64,000 nt of DNA, from assembly GCF_017355835.1 (NCBI RefSeq), contig NZ_JAFEWF010000001.1, positions 124,001-188,000 of the forward strand. The letters are read 5' to 3'. The number at the start of each line of letters is the position of its first letter. Positions within the stretch are counted from its first letter, which is position 1. Position numbers and translations under genes: made by a program. The DNA comes from Desertivirga brevis. Its GTDB lineage: Bacteria > Bacteroidota > Bacteroidia > Sphingobacteriales > Sphingobacteriaceae. Positions 62,453-64,000 of the stretch are shown in pieces. Below the pieces are notes generated by a model, which did no database searches, was not told where the DNA came from, and saw nothing but the letters and a program-made list of their open reading frames with translations.

Positions 62453-64000
62453 ATGACCAATAAAGTTCTATCAGATATAGAAAAATCATATGATACGGTT
62501 CAGGGAACCGCCGCCGCCTCAATATTCAACAAACATTATGAGTATTATAAGAATATAGGAATTGAAACCATAAAGCAGCAGTCGGGCCAGGTTGAACAAG
62601 TGAGTGCAGATTATCAGGGACGGGTTATTTTCGAATTATTACAAAACGCCTTTGATAAAGCCGAAAAGAATATTCTGGTAAAGGTAGCTGATAATTCTTT
62701 ATACGTAGCTAATGACGGCAGCAGTTTTACCTATGTTACCGATTTTGATTATAAGAACGGAACATCGCCAAGAGGCGATTTTCAATCGCTTTGTTCAATA
62801 TCTACCTCAACGAAACAAATAGCTAGCAGTATCGGGAATAAGGGAGTCGGTTTTAAATCCGCATTCTCCATTGCTGCTGAGAATTATGTTAATATATTCA
62901 CCCAGGCCGATATTATCAATGAAGACGGTAGCGGCCTTCCGGGACTCATAGCTTTTCGAGTGTACGACTCATTTAAAGATCCGAATTCCATTGATGTTCT
63001 TTTTGAAACAGAGCTGAAACTGAACCTGAAACAAAAGATTGAGCAGGTTCAGGTAGAGCGAAAAGACCGTGGAGTACCGGGTTATTACTTTCCTATACAA
63101 ATTCCCGTAAATGCACAGGTAATTGATGAGCTTTTTGCAGCAGGATTTGTCACTGTAGTTCAAATACCATTTTCCAGAGATAGAGAAGAGAGCATAAAAC
63201 TGCTTTTTAAGGAAATTGAGAAAATTCATTTCCAGTTTGTTCGGTTAAAGTATGATACAGATTTCGAAATTACTTTTGACTGGGAGGGACAAATTGTCAG
63301 AAAAAGAGTAGAACGGAATGTAAAGGGGCTGATTTCGGGAGAGTTGAGGAAAGAGGAAATCCAACGGCTTGCAGAAAAAGCCGGTGTTAAAATAGATACA
63401 CCGCGGGTAGCTTTTTTTATAGATGAGAATAATCGGGGTAGCTTATTTAACTATTTACCTACAAGAGTTACGTCGCCTTTTAAATATGTTGATTTTCATG
63501 CCGATTTTCAGACAAAGGTAGACAGGACCTCTATAAACTTCAATCTTAATAGCGACGTTGGCGCATACAATAACGCATTACTCAAAGCTTGTATTGAGTT
63601 GTTTTTTTATAGTCTCAAGTCATCTTACGATGAGGGTGATAAGATGTGCCTGAAATTTAAATATATTGATGAGTCAAGCCTGAAGGGATCCTTTGAGAAG
63701 TTTGATTGGAGCCTCCTGAAGCTGGGAGATAGCTCACTTGCTTTTCATCATGTGCGAGATATATTGTCAATCTGGAATTTTTCATATAAGCCCGCTAGTG
63801 AGTTTTTAGTTCAGCTTGCAAAGCCTTATTTTTCAGTAAATCGGGCGATAAATGAGCACTCTGCATTCTTTGAAATAGCATCAGAATTTGTAAATCATTT
63901 TGGTAGAGAACATAATCAGGATTATAAATGGCTGGATTATTTTAAGAAAGACCTAGGATCTGCATTGATAGCAGGAAATGTTGCCGTTATTCCTGGAGTT
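62453..64000 (+). CDS. sacsin-like ATP-binding (GHKL) protein, partial
   Basis: The frame opens at ATG 62453, 15 bases after hsdS, and runs off the right edge after 516 codons without a stop. Its N-terminus is a GHKL/HATPase domain of the sacsin type: FELLQNAFDKAE with E61, N65 and D68, the NDG near 88, and GNKGVGFKSAF near 141. Large sacsin-like proteins are known partners of Type I restriction and other defence loci. The rest of the protein, and probably hsdR, lie beyond the window. Confidence 0.8.
   Translation, partial: MTNKVLSDIEKSYDTVQGTAAASIFNKHYEYYKNIGIETIKQQSGQVEQVSADYQGRVIFELLQNAFDKAEKNILVKVADNSLYVANDGSSFTYVTDFDYKNGTSPRGDFQSLCSISTSTKQIASSIGNKGVGFKSAFSIAAENYVNIFTQADIINEDGSGLPGLIAFRVYDSFKDPNSIDVLFETELKLNLKQKIEQVQVERKDRGVPGYYFPIQIPVNAQVIDELFAAGFVTVVQIPFSRDREESIKLLFKEIEKIHFQFVRLKYDTDFEITFDWEGQIVRKRVERNVKGLISGELRKEEIQRLAEKAGVKIDTPRVAFFIDENNRGSLFNYLPTRVTSPFKYVDFHADFQTKVDRTSINFNLNSDVGAYNNALLKACIELFFYSLKSSYDEGDKMCLKFKYIDESSLKGSFEKFDWSLLKLGDSSLAFHHVRDILSIWNFSYKPASEFLVQLAKPYFSVNRAINEHSAFFEIASEFVNHFGREHNQDYKWLDYFKKDLGSALIAGNVAVIPGV

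Overview
The window looks like chromosome from a Bacteroidota bacterium, probably of the Sphingobacteriaceae (Pedobacter-like). The evidence is a TonB-dependent receptor with a carboxypeptidase-type N-terminal domain, RteC, DUF6266, DUF4153 and DUF2652 proteins, many exported lipoproteins, TAnnTTTG-type -7 promoter elements and weak ribosome binding sites. This is inferred from protein families, not from a marker gene.

1-24.4 kb is ordinary-looking chromosome: a TonB receptor (partial), the tRNA-modification gene sua5, AraC regulators (one split by a stop codon), two closely similar secreted alpha/beta hydrolases, a RidA / cytochrome P460 / lipoprotein run, a TPR histidine kinase overlapping a sigma-54-type response regulator behind three TCCGA-N5-TCGGA palindromes, a DUF4153 membrane protein, lipoproteins, a siderophore-interacting protein and two short-chain dehydrogenases.

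24.8-35.9 kb is the most unusual part. About sixteen small unrelated genes all lie on the minus strand. Eleven copies of a 17-bp core (plus-strand consensus CTATCGTTTTTTGAGAC) sit between them, one per gene boundary in most cases. The genes include a Lipid II flippase-like protein, a macrodomain protein, leucine-rich repeat, DUF2019 and DUF4279 proteins, an acetyltransferase and unknown exported or membrane proteins. Several are broken by a stop or frameshift. A 77-bp fossil of the acetyltransferase gene is repeated 4.5 kb away. The layout resembles an integron cassette array without integrase (CALIN) or a recombinase-associated immunity-gene array, but the core is not a classical attC site.

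36-39.5 kb returns to chromosomal-type genes (SDR, quinone reductase, Crp/Fnr regulator). 39.8-47.5 kb looks like part of a mobile element: excisionase-like HTH protein, holin-like small proteins, DUF6266, five 10-bp phased TGCGG iterons, RteC, a putative replication protein coupled to a DnaC-like ATPase, and two paralogous unknown proteins. No integrase or relaxase is visible. 47.6-51.4 kb holds an SPFH protein coupled to an NAD-kinase-like protein, a DUF4348 lipoprotein, an acyl-carrier-like protein and a Cys/His-tailed protein.

51.5-64 kb reads as a defence island: an AAA ATPase overlapping a nuclease-like small gene, a 1620-residue exonuclease-RecQ-UvrD fusion, two tRNA 3'-half remnants, then hsdM, hsdS and a sacsin-like ATP-binding protein that runs off the right edge. 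hsdR is not in the window.
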